NCBI GenBank assembly: GCA_026982415.1
Contig: JALSHE010000055.1
Span: forward strand, 1 to 64,000
Length of the DNA stretch: 64,000 nucleotides
DNA from: Robiginitomaculum sp.
Lineage (GTDB): Bacteria > Pseudomonadota > Alphaproteobacteria > Caulobacterales > Maricaulaceae
Reading direction: 5' to 3'
Below the pieces are notes generated by a model, which made no database searches, had not been told where the DNA came from, and saw only the letters and a list, made by a program, of their open reading frames with translations. A program made the position numbers and the translations under genes. This document shows positions 54,365 to 64,000 of the stretch, piece after piece (position 1 is the stretch's first letter; the number at the start of each line of letters is the position of its first letter).

Positions 54365-55063
54365 CTAATTCTCAGTTTTTTCAGATGTTTTATCTGTCGG
54401 AACAGGTTCACCCAAGATTGGCGCGAAGGTTTTATCAAAGTCTTCAATAGTAAAAATTTGTTCTTTTTTACCATTCACAAAGAATGTCGGTGTGCCGTTC
54501 ACGCCCGCATTTACGCCGCCGTCGAGGACAGATTGCAAGCGTTCGGTTTGTTCTTGGTTAGACATGCAGGCATCAAAATCGGCTTCGGTCATGCCCGCAG
54601 ATTTTGCCAAGGCAACATATTCAGCTTTGACATTTCTACCAGCGCTCAATATTTGGTTTTGGCGTTTCATCTGTACACTAATCATACCAAAAAACTTATC
54701 GGGCCCCGCGCAATTGGCTAGCAAATGACCTACATTGGCAAGGGAAACATTACCAGTGGGAAACTCGCGGTAAATAAAACGAACTTTGCCAGTATCGACA
54801 TATTTTTCCTGAAATTCAGGCCAGACGGTCGTGTGCCAATTGGCGCAAGCGCCACAGGTTACAGAAGCATATTCGACAACTGTGATGGGCGCATCTACGG
54901 AACCAAGGGCGTGGTCTGTGGAAACTTCATAGGATGTTCGCTTTCCGTCTGTGTTTTGAGACGTGCTCGTCGCTTTATCAGAACAGGCACTTAACACCAG
55001 TGCGGCGGCACTGGCGAGCATTGTTGTTTTTGCAAACATAGCGAATCGGTTAGTCATGGTCAT
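54365..55063 (-). CDS. DsbA-like thioredoxin-fold lipoprotein (CGAC)
   Basis: 232 residues. MLASAAALVLSACSD gives a lipobox (LSAC), so a periplasm-facing lipoprotein. The catalytic motif CGAC lies near residue 70 (ASVTCGACANW), with HxxxWPEF and ANCAGPDKFFGMI typical of DsbA-like inserts and a cis-Pro near VNGTPTFFVNG. It probably oxidises or isomerises exported proteins. Adjacent to a second DsbA-like protein and to smc, a conserved alphaproteobacterial neighbourhood. Confidence 0.9.
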   Translation of the reverse strand: MTMTNRFAMFAKTTMLASAAALVLSACSDKATSTSQNTDGKRTSYEVSTDHALGSVDAPITVVEYASVTCGACANWHTTVWPEFQEKYVDTGKVRFIYREFPTGNVSLANVGHLLANCAGPDKFFGMISVQMKRQNQILSAGRNVKAEYVALAKSAGMTEADFDACMSNQEQTERLQSVLDGGVNAGVNGTPTFFVNGKKEQIFTIEDFDKTFAPILGEPVPTDKTSEKTEN

Positions 55064-55141
55064 GGGTTACTCTCTCAATTTACACCTTAATGGCAAGGAA
55101 TTATAAAGGTTTTGTTAATAAACGGCTGTGGATAAATGGGA

Positions 55142-55888
55142 TTACGGCTTGAGCATGGGGGAATAGCCAAGCAACATTAGGTTATTTAGATGTTTGGATA
55201 GTGGCAAATAATCGCCGCTACCCTTAAAAACTTCGCCATTAATAATGAAGTTAGGGACGGAGGCTATATTGCCAGCTTTCGCCAAAGCCATTGATTTATT
55301 GATACGGTCATAGCCAGCTTCGCTGGAAATACAGGTGTTCATTGCCTCTTCGGTTTCAAGGCCAGCTTTTTTAGCAATGGCAAGATAGGTTTCTTTACCG
55401 GTTCCTGCCTTCAAGGATGCAAAGATATTATCTTGTTCTTGCATTTGGTGTTCGATCATTTCGAAATATTGATCCGCCGACCCGCAATTTGCAATTTGGA
55501 AGCCGATAACCGCTATATTAACCGGGTCTGTAGGGAACTCCCGAAAGACCACGCGTAATTTGTTTTTGTTCACATAGTTGGTTTTAATGTCAGGCCAGAC
55601 CGATTTGAACCAACTCGCGCAATGGGGGCAGGTGACGGATGCGTAAATTATCATGGTGACGGGTGCCGCCGCTGATCCTAATACATGGTCGCCTTGTATT
55701 TCCGTATAAGTGCCTGCGAGTTTTGGCATGAGCGTGGATTGTTCTGAGGTTTCAGGCGGAGTAGCATGATCGTGATCATGATCAGGTGTAGATTGTGCTG
55801 CAGCGGTTATTGTCAAGCCCGTACTTATTAAAGAAAACAAGACGATATATAGAGTTCTGAATAAAGACATAAATTTTGTTCCGGTCAT
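55142..55888 (-). CDS. DsbA-like thioredoxin-fold exported protein (CPHC)
   Basis: 248 residues with a signal peptide (LYIVLFSLISTGLTITAAAQ) and active site CPHC near residue 88 (YASVTCPHCASWF); the cis-Pro region is SVPNFIINGEVF. A His/Asp-rich stretch (STPDHDHDHATPPE, about 30-45) may bind metal. An ATG at 55888 overlaps the DUF721 stop by one base; a second ATG at 55870 is a better signal-peptide start. Sister of the adjacent CGAC protein. Confidence 0.88.
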   Translation of the reverse strand: MTGTKFMSLFRTLYIVLFSLISTGLTITAAAQSTPDHDHDHATPPETSEQSTLMPKLAGTYTEIQGDHVLGSAAAPVTMIIYASVTCPHCASWFKSVWPDIKTNYVNKNKLRVVFREFPTDPVNIAVIGFQIANCGSADQYFEMIEHQMQEQDNIFASLKAGTGKETYLAIAKKAGLETEEAMNTCISSEAGYDRINKSMALAKAGNIASVPNFIINGEVFKGSGDYLPLSKHLNNLMLLGYSPMLKP

Positions 55889-56442
55889 TATTTATTTGAT
55901 TTCGTGCGTGACTTTAGCCGAGCGCCCAATTTATCTAATGCGGCTTGTAGACTAACTTCACCCTCTAGCTCAAGCTTTTCATGCATCTGTGGCTTGGGCA
56001 CTTGCTGTTGAGGCTTTTGGGGCTGAGGTGAGGCTTTTTGATTTTTTATGCGACCTTGCTTGACGAGGATTTTCGCAATGGCACCCGCACCCAAAAACTG
56101 ATTAACTCTGGCGAGGATGTTGGCACTATCGGCTTGCAGCATGGCGGCGGCAGGGCCTTTGGCTTCTATGTGCAAGGTTTTTGCGCCGGTGCTTCCCCGT
56201 ATAGCTGTGGGTTTGGACAGTTGCGCCCACCTATCTCCGATCACTTCCGCCCAATGGTTACGGAGTGAACTAACGCCGGGGCCAAATTTTCTCGACAGAG
56301 GTCGCAATACTTTATTGGTCGCGCGACCAGCTTTGGGTGCATGGCGGTATTGTGGGCGGCCACGGTGTTTTTGCAGATAGGCAAGCGTATTGCCGCGCAA
56401 TGTGCGTGCTTTAAGACTATCTTGATTGCGTAAGTCGTTCAT
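55888..56442 (-). CDS. DUF721 (DciA-like) protein
   Basis: 184 residues. The central block LRNHWAEVIGDRWAQLSKP and the downstream IEAKGPAAAMLQADSANILARVNQFLG define the DUF721/DciA family, which includes the replicative-helicase operator DciA. A proline/glutamine-rich linker (KASPQPQKPQQQVPKPQ) precedes a short C-terminal helix. In alphaproteobacteria this gene commonly sits beside mutY and dsbA-like genes, as here. Confidence 0.85.
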   Translation of the reverse strand: MNDLRNQDSLKARTLRGNTLAYLQKHRGRPQYRHAPKAGRATNKVLRPLSRKFGPGVSSLRNHWAEVIGDRWAQLSKPTAIRGSTGAKTLHIEAKGPAAAMLQADSANILARVNQFLGAGAIAKILVKQGRIKNQKASPQPQKPQQQVPKPQMHEKLELEGEVSLQAALDKLGARLKSRTKSNK

Positions 56443-56488
56443 ATATACACAATCGCCAATAAATAGGGAAACGTCCAGTCATATTACT

Positions 56489-57553
56489 ATGAAATCTTCG
56501 CAAGAAATACAGATTATGCGCAAATCCCTGCTGAAATGGTATGCGCAAGAGGGGCGGACTTTGCCGTGGCGTATCAGACCCGAAGACCGGGCGGCGGGGC
56601 TGGCTGCTGATCCTTATGAAATTTGGCTATCAGAAATTATGTGCCAGCAGACCACGACCACAGCGGCCAGCGCTTATTGGCACAAATTTCTACGGGCTTG
56701 GCCAGCAGTTCAAGATTTAGCCGCCGCACCGCGAGATGACATTCTCACTGCGTGGGCAGGGCTTGGCTATTATGCCCGCGCCCGTAATTTGCACAAATGT
56801 GCCGGGGTGGTTTGCGCGGATTACGGCGGCGTGTTTCCTGATAATGAGACCGGGCTATTAAAGCTACCCGGCATTGGCCCCTATTCCGCCGCCGCGATTG
56901 CCAGTATATGCTATCAAGAGGCGACCAATGTGGTGGACGGCAATGTGGAGCGAGTTATATCGCGCATATTTTGTGTAGAAACCATGATGCCCAAGGCCAA
57001 GGCGGAAATTCGGGTGTTGGCGGCTGGCTTGGCAGACCCGAAACACCCTGGCGATTACGCCCAAGCCCTGATGGATTTGGGTGCGCATATTTGTAAGCCG
57101 AAAAATCCGAAATGCACCCTATGCCCATGGCAGTCTGAATGTGCGGCACATAAATTTGGCACTATGACTGACTATCCCAGACGCAAAGCCAAAACTGCGC
57201 GGCCTGTGCGCTACGGCGCGGTGTTTTTTATTGAAGAAGCTGGCCATATATGGCTAAGGCAAAGACCGGATAATGGCTTGCTGGGTGGTATGGCAGAATT
57301 GCCGGGAACGGATTGGACAGGGGAGAAACCAAATGTTGATATTTGGCTAGCACAGGCGCCTATCAAAAGCAATTGGCAGCAAGTTGAAGGTGTGGTGAAA
57401 CATGTTTTCACACATTTCACCCTGTATCTCACTGTTTTCAAAGGGCAAGTTGGGCCGGAAAAATTTGAAATCCGCGCCGCCATGAATAGGTTTGATAAAT
57501 ACGCGCTACCAAGCTTGATGCGCAAGGCTATTGCATTGGCTAGGCAACAATAG
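56489..57553 (+). CDS. mutY: A/G-specific adenine glycosylase
   Basis: 354 residues. DNA-repair enzyme removing adenine mispaired with 8-oxoguanine. The catalytic region is PYEIWLSEIMCQQTT, where most relatives read LQQT; the helix-hairpin-helix is LPGIGPYSAAAIAS, and the iron-sulfur cluster cysteines are in CKPKNPKCTLCPWQSEC. The C-terminal NUDIX-like domain is present. Start ATG at 56489, about 46 bases from the divergent DUF721 gene; a longer upstream frame is not needed. Confidence 0.95.
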   Translation: MKSSQEIQIMRKSLLKWYAQEGRTLPWRIRPEDRAAGLAADPYEIWLSEIMCQQTTTTAASAYWHKFLRAWPAVQDLAAAPRDDILTAWAGLGYYARARNLHKCAGVVCADYGGVFPDNETGLLKLPGIGPYSAAAIASICYQEATNVVDGNVERVISRIFCVETMMPKAKAEIRVLAAGLADPKHPGDYAQALMDLGAHICKPKNPKCTLCPWQSECAAHKFGTMTDYPRRKAKTARPVRYGAVFFIEEAGHIWLRQRPDNGLLGGMAELPGTDWTGEKPNVDIWLAQAPIKSNWQQVEGVVKHVFTHFTLYLTVFKGQVGPEKFEIRAAMNRFDKYALPSLMRKAIALARQQ

Positions 57554-58643
57554 CCCTGTCGGTAACCCTGCGCCAATCTGTGCCGTCCGAAAATGCCAGC
57601 ACTGCGCCGCCCATTTCGTCTGATACATATATTACAGAGCCAGCACCATTGTCGGGTGCCGACGGGAGTGTCGCGACTGTGTAGGTTTTTGGGCGTATTG
57701 GGCCATCAACATCAAGCTTTGTGGTTGGTACGGCTATGCCAATGCCAACACGGTTCTGACCTGCGTCGACAAAGAGCAGATTGTCTAGTGAACCGTGGAC
57801 GATAAAGTCGTGGGAAGAGACATTTTGTATGTTGAACTCATAGGGAGCCGTCGCAAATATTTTGACCTGTTCTGCGCCGCCCCTATATAATGTCCAAGCC
57901 CCACCAAAATTGGAGCTGTCTATGCGGGTGCTGAGTTTTGTCGGCTCATCGCGTTCAAATAACTCAAGGCGGTTCAACGACTGCGTATATTTAAACCCTA
58001 CGCCTAATGTCAAATCACCATTATCTTTGTCAATGGTCATGGCATCCGTCCAATTACTGCCGTTGCCGCTAACCTTGAAATGAAAATCATCATCCCCCGT
58101 AAGGCCGATTTCCGCACGGCCAGACCAATTGCTCTGGTAAAGGATGGAGCTGGTATCAACGGTGGCGTTTTTATTGAGCTTTAATTGATGCCCATTGCCT
58201 GCGTGAGTCAACAGTGTCGCAGGGCTGGATACGGATAGGCGGTTCGTCACATCGGCGGTGGTGTTGATACCAATTTGTGACAAGTTTTGGTAATCAGGCA
58301 CAGGTACCGCATTTTGCCAGGCTGCGCCGTCCCAAATTTGCAAACTGCTCTCATCCTCAATCCATGCCTGCCAGCCGGACTGGGGCGCATAAAATGCCCA
58401 TGTGCCGTCTTGATAAGCGGCAATTTGGCCGTCCTGGGTTTCCCAAGCGCTTGTGGCTGCGGCGGCCACGAAATAGCGCTCGCCTTCCACGGGCGTTGCG
58501 GGCGGGGTGGTTTGCGACGTGCTGAGCAAACTGAGCTGCACGATGGCATCCAGTGCGCGCAAGGCTTCGTTATGGGTGACGTGTTTCTGCGCTTGGGCGG
58601 GCGCAATATAGGGGAGGTTTAGGTTTTGACTGATAAAAGACAT
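57540..58643 (-). CDS. DUF2793 (phage/GTA tail-like) protein
   Basis: 367 residues. The N-terminus matches DUF2793 of phage and gene-transfer-agent tail regions: LPYIAPAQAQKHVTHNEALRALDAIVQL and EGERYFVAAAATSAW...AFYAPQSGWQAWI. The C-terminal half resembles a repeated beta structure (VGIGIAVPTTKLDVDG, fibre-like). No other phage genes are adjacent, so it may be a domesticated fragment or an isolated tail-type surface gene. Its 3' end overlaps mutY by 14 bases. Confidence 0.82.
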   Translation of the reverse strand: MSFISQNLNLPYIAPAQAQKHVTHNEALRALDAIVQLSLLSTSQTTPPATPVEGERYFVAAAATSAWETQDGQIAAYQDGTWAFYAPQSGWQAWIEDESSLQIWDGAAWQNAVPVPDYQNLSQIGINTTADVTNRLSVSSPATLLTHAGNGHQLKLNKNATVDTSSILYQSNWSGRAEIGLTGDDDFHFKVSGNGSNWTDAMTIDKDNGDLTLGVGFKYTQSLNRLELFERDEPTKLSTRIDSSNFGGAWTLYRGGAEQVKIFATAPYEFNIQNVSSHDFIVHGSLDNLLFVDAGQNRVGIGIAVPTTKLDVDGPIRPKTYTVATLPSAPDNGAGSVIYVSDEMGGAVLAFSDGTDWRRVTDRAIVA

Positions 58644-58767
58644 ATGTTTCTCTGGTTTGGTGTTTCTCGCTGAAGTTAATTAGTTCAGCGAGATTACACC
58701 CGTTCCAGAAGTCAAGGATTAGATTTCTGCCCAAAGAGAAATGGGCAGCAGTCTAGGTAGAAATGGC

Positions 58768-58812
58768 TTGAAGGGTGGCGCTTAGTGGTATAATAGGGGT
58801 GTATTAATACAC
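58768..58812 (+). promoter_or_regulatory. Promoter and operator of the parDE locus
   Basis: A consensus -10 TATAAT (58789-58794) follows a TTGAAG -35 at 58768 (15-base spacing). Immediately downstream is a perfect 14-base palindrome GTGTATTAATACAC (58799-58812), overlapping the expected start site, so it is a likely operator for the ParD antitoxin. Confidence 0.6.
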
Positions 58813-58827
58813 TATATGGAGACCGTT

Positions 58828-59109
58828 ATGGCAATCGTAAAAACAACACTAAGCTTAACCGACCTTGACCGCAGGTGGATGGACGGAAAAATTGCCAGCG
58901 GCGAATATGTCAGCAATAGCGAATATATCCGCAATTTAATCCGCAAGGACAAAGAGAGCCGCATAGAGACCCACATAGAGACTCCGGCAGAAATAGCCTA
59001 TATCCGCGCCAAATTGATCAAAGCCGAACAAAGTGGTTTTACGGCGCTAAACCAATCAGAAATATTGGCTAAATCCAAAGCGGAATTGCGTAAAAATGGC
59101 GAGCTATAA
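58828..59109 (+). CDS. parD: ParD-type antitoxin (ribbon-helix-helix)
   Basis: 93 residues. The N-terminal 50 residues form a ribbon-helix-helix DNA-binding domain (IVKTTLSLTDLDRRWMDGKIASGEYVSNSEYIRNLIR), and the C-terminal part is acidic and would wrap the toxin. Start ATG at 58828 follows GGAG (58818-58821). It overlaps parE by 14 bases. The toxin gene that follows is frameshifted. Confidence 0.88.
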   Translation: MAIVKTTLSLTDLDRRWMDGKIASGEYVSNSEYIRNLIRKDKESRIETHIETPAEIAYIRAKLIKAEQSGFTALNQSEILAKSKAELRKNGEL

Positions 59110-59382
59110 ACTTTCGGATGACGCAGAAGCAGATATAATACGCATTCATCAATGGGGTGTGCGTACCCACGGTGTTGCTAAAGCGGATGAATATTCGCAG
59201 CGTTTTTCGAGTGCTTCGAAACATTAGTCCGCCAACCAGGCCTATATCCGGGGCTAGAACATGTGCGGCATGGCTACAGAAAATGTTTGTGCGGGGTCGA
59301 CACAATCTACTACCGTATCGTTGGTGATAATATCGAAATCATGAATATACTCGGTGGCCAAGACAGGGACGAATGGCTTTAA
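59096..59382 (+). pseudogene. parE: Frameshifted ParE-type toxin
   Basis: The ATG at 59096 gives MASYKLSDDAEADIIRIHQW, a clear ParE opening, then the frame runs into a TAG at 59225. A second frame to the TAA at 59382 gives FETLVRQPGLYPGLEHVRHG followed by NILGGQDRDEWL, the ParE C-terminus. The frames join at the T5 run 59203-59207: one extra T would restore a 95-residue toxin, the normal length. The toxin is probably inactive, barring sequencing error or programmed frameshifting. Confidence 0.85.
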
Positions 59383-59424
59383 GTAGTATGAATTATAGGG
59401 TTTGGATAGAGCAGGGCAAATGGC

Positions 59425-61370
<1,946 letters not shown>

Positions 61371-61439
61371 GTCTATGGATTAACTGGGGATTTTAAGGTT
61401 TTGTTAGGGGAGGTTAACAGGGCGGAAGCCTAAAAAAAT

Positions 61440-61529
61440 TGTAGGGTGCATAGAACCTCTTGGTGAAATGCACCTTTGGCACACACCTCATGGTGCATTT
61501 CGCGCAAGAGACGCTCTATGCACCCTACA
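61440..61529. repeat. Palindromic repeat, copy 2 of a covarying pair
   Basis: Fifteen-base outer arms (TGTAGGGTGCATAGA, 61440-61454; complement 61515-61529) enclose a 10-base inner palindrome (GAAATGCACC at 61465-61474; complement 61492-61501). The layout and the central CACCTCA-GGTG match copy 1 at 43749-43837, but the GGAT of copy 1 is GCAT here in every arm. Confidence 0.85.
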
Positions 61530-61547
61530 GGGTTTTGGCGGCTTGTA

Positions 61548-62186
61548 TTAGCTCAGGGCATCCCGCACAGGCGCGTAGCTCCGTCTATGTATCGGGCTGG
61601 CGCCCAATTCCATCAGTGCTTCCCTATGGGCTTTGGTTGGATACCCCTTATGCCCCGAATGTCCGTAGCCGGGGAAGCGGTGGTCTGCCCCCCGCATCAA
61701 TCTATCGCGCATGGTTTTGGCGATGATAGAGGCGGCGGCAATGGAGAGGCTCTTGGCGTCGCCTTTTACGATGGCTTGCGCGGGGATAGTGAAGTCTGGG
61801 CAACGATTGCCGTCGATTAGGATAGCATCTGGTGGATTGGGCAAATTCGCCACCGCCCTTTGCATAGCGCACATTGTGGCGTGTAAGATATTGATACGGT
61901 CTATTTCCTCTGGCTCGGCCATGCCTATACCGACCGCTGCACAAGCCATTATAATATCAAACAAAGCTTCGCGCTTATTCGCAGACAGTTTTTTACTATC
62001 ATTCAGGCCGTCCGGAATATTGGCCGTATCGAGGATCACAGCGGCGGCTACGACAGGCCCTGCCAGTGGCCCGCGCCCGGCTTCGTCCACACCCGCCACG
62101 CGGTTTACCCCCATTTCGGCTTCATAATACCAATCAGGTGTGGTTTTTTTTGCGTTTTGGCGCGAATCTTGCTTTTTTACGTTCAT
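61548..62186 (-). CDS. rnhB: Ribonuclease HII
   Basis: 212 residues. Cleaves RNA in RNA-DNA hybrids. The catalytic acidic residues are visible: [24 protein letters not shown] (DE), DSKKL, and the LIDGNRC block with its Asp; [17 protein letters not shown] is the substrate-binding region. Same strand as ccrM, with the repeat element between them. Divergent from the small exported protein. Confidence 0.95.
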   Translation of the reverse strand: MNVKKQDSRQNAKKTTPDWYYEAEMGVNRVAGVDEAGRGPLAGPVVAAAVILDTANIPDGLNDSKKLSANKREALFDIIMACAAVGIGMAEPEEIDRINILHATMCAMQRAVANLPNPPDAILIDGNRCPDFTIPAQAIVKGDAKSLSIAAASIIAKTMRDRLMRGADHRFPGYGHSGHKGYPTKAHREALMELGASPIHRRSYAPVRDALS

Positions 62187-62301
62187 TGTTCAGCTAACTT
62201 ACAGGAAAATGTTGCTATTGGTAGAAAAATACAGTTACTGGCCTTTTTTTGGTCAGGATTATTTGCTAAACGAAAATTAAATAAAACCTAAGGAGATGAA
62301 A

Positions 62302-62709
62302 ATGGGTATTTCTAAGTTCGGAGCAGGCATTGCTTGCACAGTCATGGTGCTTGGATTTGCGGGCGTTGCGCAAGCGGATTTTGTAAAAACGGTCAGCACC
62401 GAGGCACAATGCACGGCTCAAGAGGGCACTGTTATGGATTTGAACGGTGTCAAACATTGCTTGGTACCTGTAATTTCCAAAGAATTTCAAAGCATGGAAT
62501 ATGCGGGCGATTTGCGCGGTGTAACAGCTTGTGATAAAGCCAATACACGCAAAACATCCATTGGTGATTTTTGTTTGATTGCGTTGGAGAAAAAACCAGT
62601 AGCAACCAAGAGTATCACCAATACTTTGACAGGCATGGTTAAAGACGAAGCTGAAAAAGCGGGCAAAAAAGAAGCCAAGAAAAAAATCATGAATACCCTT
62701 GGTAAATAA
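62302..62709 (+). CDS. Small exported protein with four cysteines
   Basis: 135 residues. Signal peptide GAGIACTVMVLGFAGVAQA with an AQA cleavage site, giving a mature protein of about 110 residues with four cysteines in two spaced pairs (TEAQCTAQEGTVMDLNGVKHC and TACDKANTR...DFCLIALE), suggesting disulfides in the periplasm. The C-terminal part is Lys-rich. The start at 62302 is set by AAGGAG six bases upstream; an earlier ATG at 62296 is too close. Followed by a clear terminator. Confidence 0.65.
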   Translation: MGISKFGAGIACTVMVLGFAGVAQADFVKTVSTEAQCTAQEGTVMDLNGVKHCLVPVISKEFQSMEYAGDLRGVTACDKANTRKTSIGDFCLIALEKKPVATKSITNTLTGMVKDEAEKAGKKEAKKKIMNTLGK

Positions 62710-62731
62710 CCGCTCTTAAATTTATAGATTT

Positions 62732-62769
62732 AAAAAAGCCCCGCCGCATAAAAGTGGCGTGGCTTTTTT
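62732..62769 (+). terminator. Intrinsic terminator
   Basis: A-rich stem AAAAAAGCCCC (62732-62742) pairs across an A-rich loop with GGCGTGGCTTTTTT (62756-62769), ending in a six-T run. It closes the small exported gene and is the clearest terminator in the window. Confidence 0.85.
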
Positions 62770-62809
62770 GTGACTTGCGTTCGGCGGTAAAAACGGGGAC
62801 AAATGTCAT

Positions 62810-63496
62810 ATGTTATCCGTTATTATCCCAACACTAAACGCCGAAACCCATTTACCCGCATTATTGGCGCAACTGGGCAAGCAAGTAGACGAAATCGTTA
62901 TTACGGACGGTGGCTCAACGGACGGGACGCTTGCGACTGCTTTGGCGGCGAATGCGCGAATTGCAATGGGGTGCAAGGGCAGAGGCTGGCAATTGGCCAG
63001 AGGTGCGAAATGGGGTGCGAAATGGGTGACGGGGTTCACGAGCGATGATTGGCTATTATTCCTGCACGCTGACACGCGGCTCGGGGATGGCTGGGCGGAA
63101 GAAATCCAGCAACATATCAAATATTTTCCTGACAAGGCCGGATATTTCCGCTTTAAATTAAGTGCAGACGGGTTTTGGCCGCGCTGGACCGAGCTTTGGG
63201 TGCGGTTGAGATGCGCATTTGCGGCGCTCCCTTACGGCGACCAAGGGCTGTTGATACGGCGAGATGTTTACGAAGCGGTGGGCGGCTATCCCGATTGGCT
63301 TTTGTTCGAAGATGTGCAGATCGTCCGCACCCTCGGGCGGCGGCGTTTGCGGGCTTTGTCCGCTGATGCGCTCACCAGCGCAGAACGATACGAAAAACAA
63401 GGCTATGTCCGCAGAGGGCTTGGCAATGTGGCTTTGCTATTTCGGTTCTTAATGGGCGCAAAGCCGGATACACTGAATACGACATATAATAAATGA
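62810..63496 (+). CDS. Family 2 glycosyltransferase, TIGR04283-like
   Basis: 228 residues. GT-A fold with VIIPTLNAETHLPALLAQL at the start, DGGSTDGT as the nucleotide-sugar Asp motif near residue 33, and LFLHADTRLGDGW as the DxD-like metal motif near 85. YGDQGLLIRRDVYEAVGGYPD fits the TIGR04283 subgroup, often paired with a DUF2064 partner as here and sometimes next to arsenosugar or radical-SAM genes. The partner starts within its stop codon (ATGA). Confidence 0.85.
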   Translation: MLSVIIPTLNAETHLPALLAQLGKQVDEIVITDGGSTDGTLATALAANARIAMGCKGRGWQLARGAKWGAKWVTGFTSDDWLLFLHADTRLGDGWAEEIQQHIKYFPDKAGYFRFKLSADGFWPRWTELWVRLRCAFAALPYGDQGLLIRRDVYEAVGGYPDWLLFEDVQIVRTLGRRRLRALSADALTSAERYEKQGYVRRGLGNVALLFRFLMGAKPDTLNTTYNK

Positions 63497-64000
63497 AACC
63501 GACACTTTTTATATTCGCCAAAGCCCCGCGCCTCGGCAAGGTCAAGACACGCCTGGCGGCGGACATTGGCCATGTCCATGCCGTGCGCATATACCGGGCT
63601 ATGACCGCCAAAATCCTGCGCGAAATGCAAGACCCGCGCTGGGACACCGTGCTATATATGACACCGGATAAATATGTGGATGCAAATTTCGGCGGCCTAT
63701 GGCCAAACCATATACCGCGACTAGAACAATGTGCAGGCGACCTCTCGGAACGCACAGCAATGTTGTTCACTGGCAAAGGTTCAGTAATAGCAATAGGCAC
63801 GGACATCCCCGCTATGAAACGCGCAGACATAGCCCAAGGCTTCAAAGCCCTAAAGCACAACGCCGCAGTAATAGGCCCAGCCAAAGACGGCGGCTTCTAC
63901 CTAATCGGCTTAAAAACCCCGGCACCGCCGGGTTTGTTCGACAAGATAAGATGGTCACACCCCGAGACACGAGCCGACATGTGTGCAGCCATAGACGGGA
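63493..64000 (+). CDS. DUF2064/TIGR04282-family protein, truncated by the window end
   Basis: 169 codons are visible and the frame is open at base 64000. It begins MKPTLFIFAKAPRLGKVKTR, the opening of the TIGR04282 glycosyltransferase-like family, and continues with IAIGTDIPAMKRADIAQGFK and GPAKDGGFYLIGLK, matching the same group. It overlaps the previous gene by four bases, so the two are co-translated. Function is inferred from the pair: synthesis of a modified sugar or surface glycan. Confidence 0.85.
   Translation, partial: MKPTLFIFAKAPRLGKVKTRLAADIGHVHAVRIYRAMTAKILREMQDPRWDTVLYMTPDKYVDANFGGLWPNHIPRLEQCAGDLSERTAMLFTGKGSVIAIGTDIPAMKRADIAQGFKALKHNAAVIGPAKDGGFYLIGLKTPAPPGLFDKIRWSHPETRADMCAAIDG

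Noticed and set aside
57540-58643. Complete prophage around the DUF2793 gene
   Set aside because: Neighbours on both sides are housekeeping or toxin-antitoxin genes; no integrase, capsid or terminase was seen.

Overview
The window looks like chromosomal DNA of an alphaproteobacterium of the Caulobacterales/Maricaulales (Hyphomonadaceae-like) kind. The evidence is a CcrM-type GANTC methyltransferase, an F0 operon with both b and b' subunits (atpI-atpB-atpE-b'-b), a Fur protein lacking the CxxC zinc pair, split glycine decarboxylase (gcvPA/gcvPB), and the order mutY / DUF721 / two DsbA-like proteins / smc. Most of it is core metabolism and housekeeping with short accessory insertions. No rRNA, tRNA or CRISPR array was recognised.

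Layout. 1-3113: sulfate assimilation (3' end of cysH, cysD, a cysN-cysC fusion). 3184-8838: a visibly AT-richer surface-glycan patch (acyltransferase, glycosyltransferases, a coiled-coil miniprotein, a truncated glycosyltransferase and an ABC-exporter-like protein with a ruined ATPase domain). 8902-11651: rpoH, then an ECF42-type sigma factor with its YCII partner. 11700-12200: a gene-poor scar with a MITE-like element, a strong hairpin and small reading-frame remnants. 12228-18577: thiE, a Sel1 protein, a response regulator coupled to an FAD monooxygenase, an L,D-transpeptidase, yggS, a ThiE/TenI-like protein, rimI and fur. 18640-22668: fbp-tkt-fba. 22735-31306: selO, a beta-helix lipoprotein/diheme cytochrome pair, a DUF4139 protein, rplY, pth, ychF. 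31475-38703: a long minus-strand run of small-molecule enzymes ending with a maleylacetoacetate (or maleylpyruvate) isomerase and a fumarylacetoacetate-hydrolase-family pair. 38830-41523: a FG-GAP/RTX secreted protein behind a good sigma-54 promoter. 41756-46771: tandem glycine riboswitch and gcvT-H-PA-PB, interrupted by two intergenic repeat elements. 48102-50714: F0 ATP synthase. 50891-57553: smc, two DsbA-like proteins, DUF721, mutY. 57540-59382: an orphan DUF2793 gene and a parDE locus whose toxin is frameshifted. 60165-64000: ccrM with GANTC and CtrA-like sites, rnhB, a small exported protein, and the start of a glycosyltransferase/DUF2064 pair.

The best leads for something new are: the CysN-CysC fusion whose APS-kinase half has lost active-site residues next to an iron-sulfur APS-type reductase; the ABC-like protein without a working ATPase site inside a glycan cluster; a palindromic repeat family whose two copies differ by compensating changes in all arms; a frameshifted parE that leaves an apparently intact, operator-controlled parD; and a sigma-54 promoter in front of a giant adhesin-like RTX protein. 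All functional statements are inferred from sequence motifs read by eye; no database search was run.
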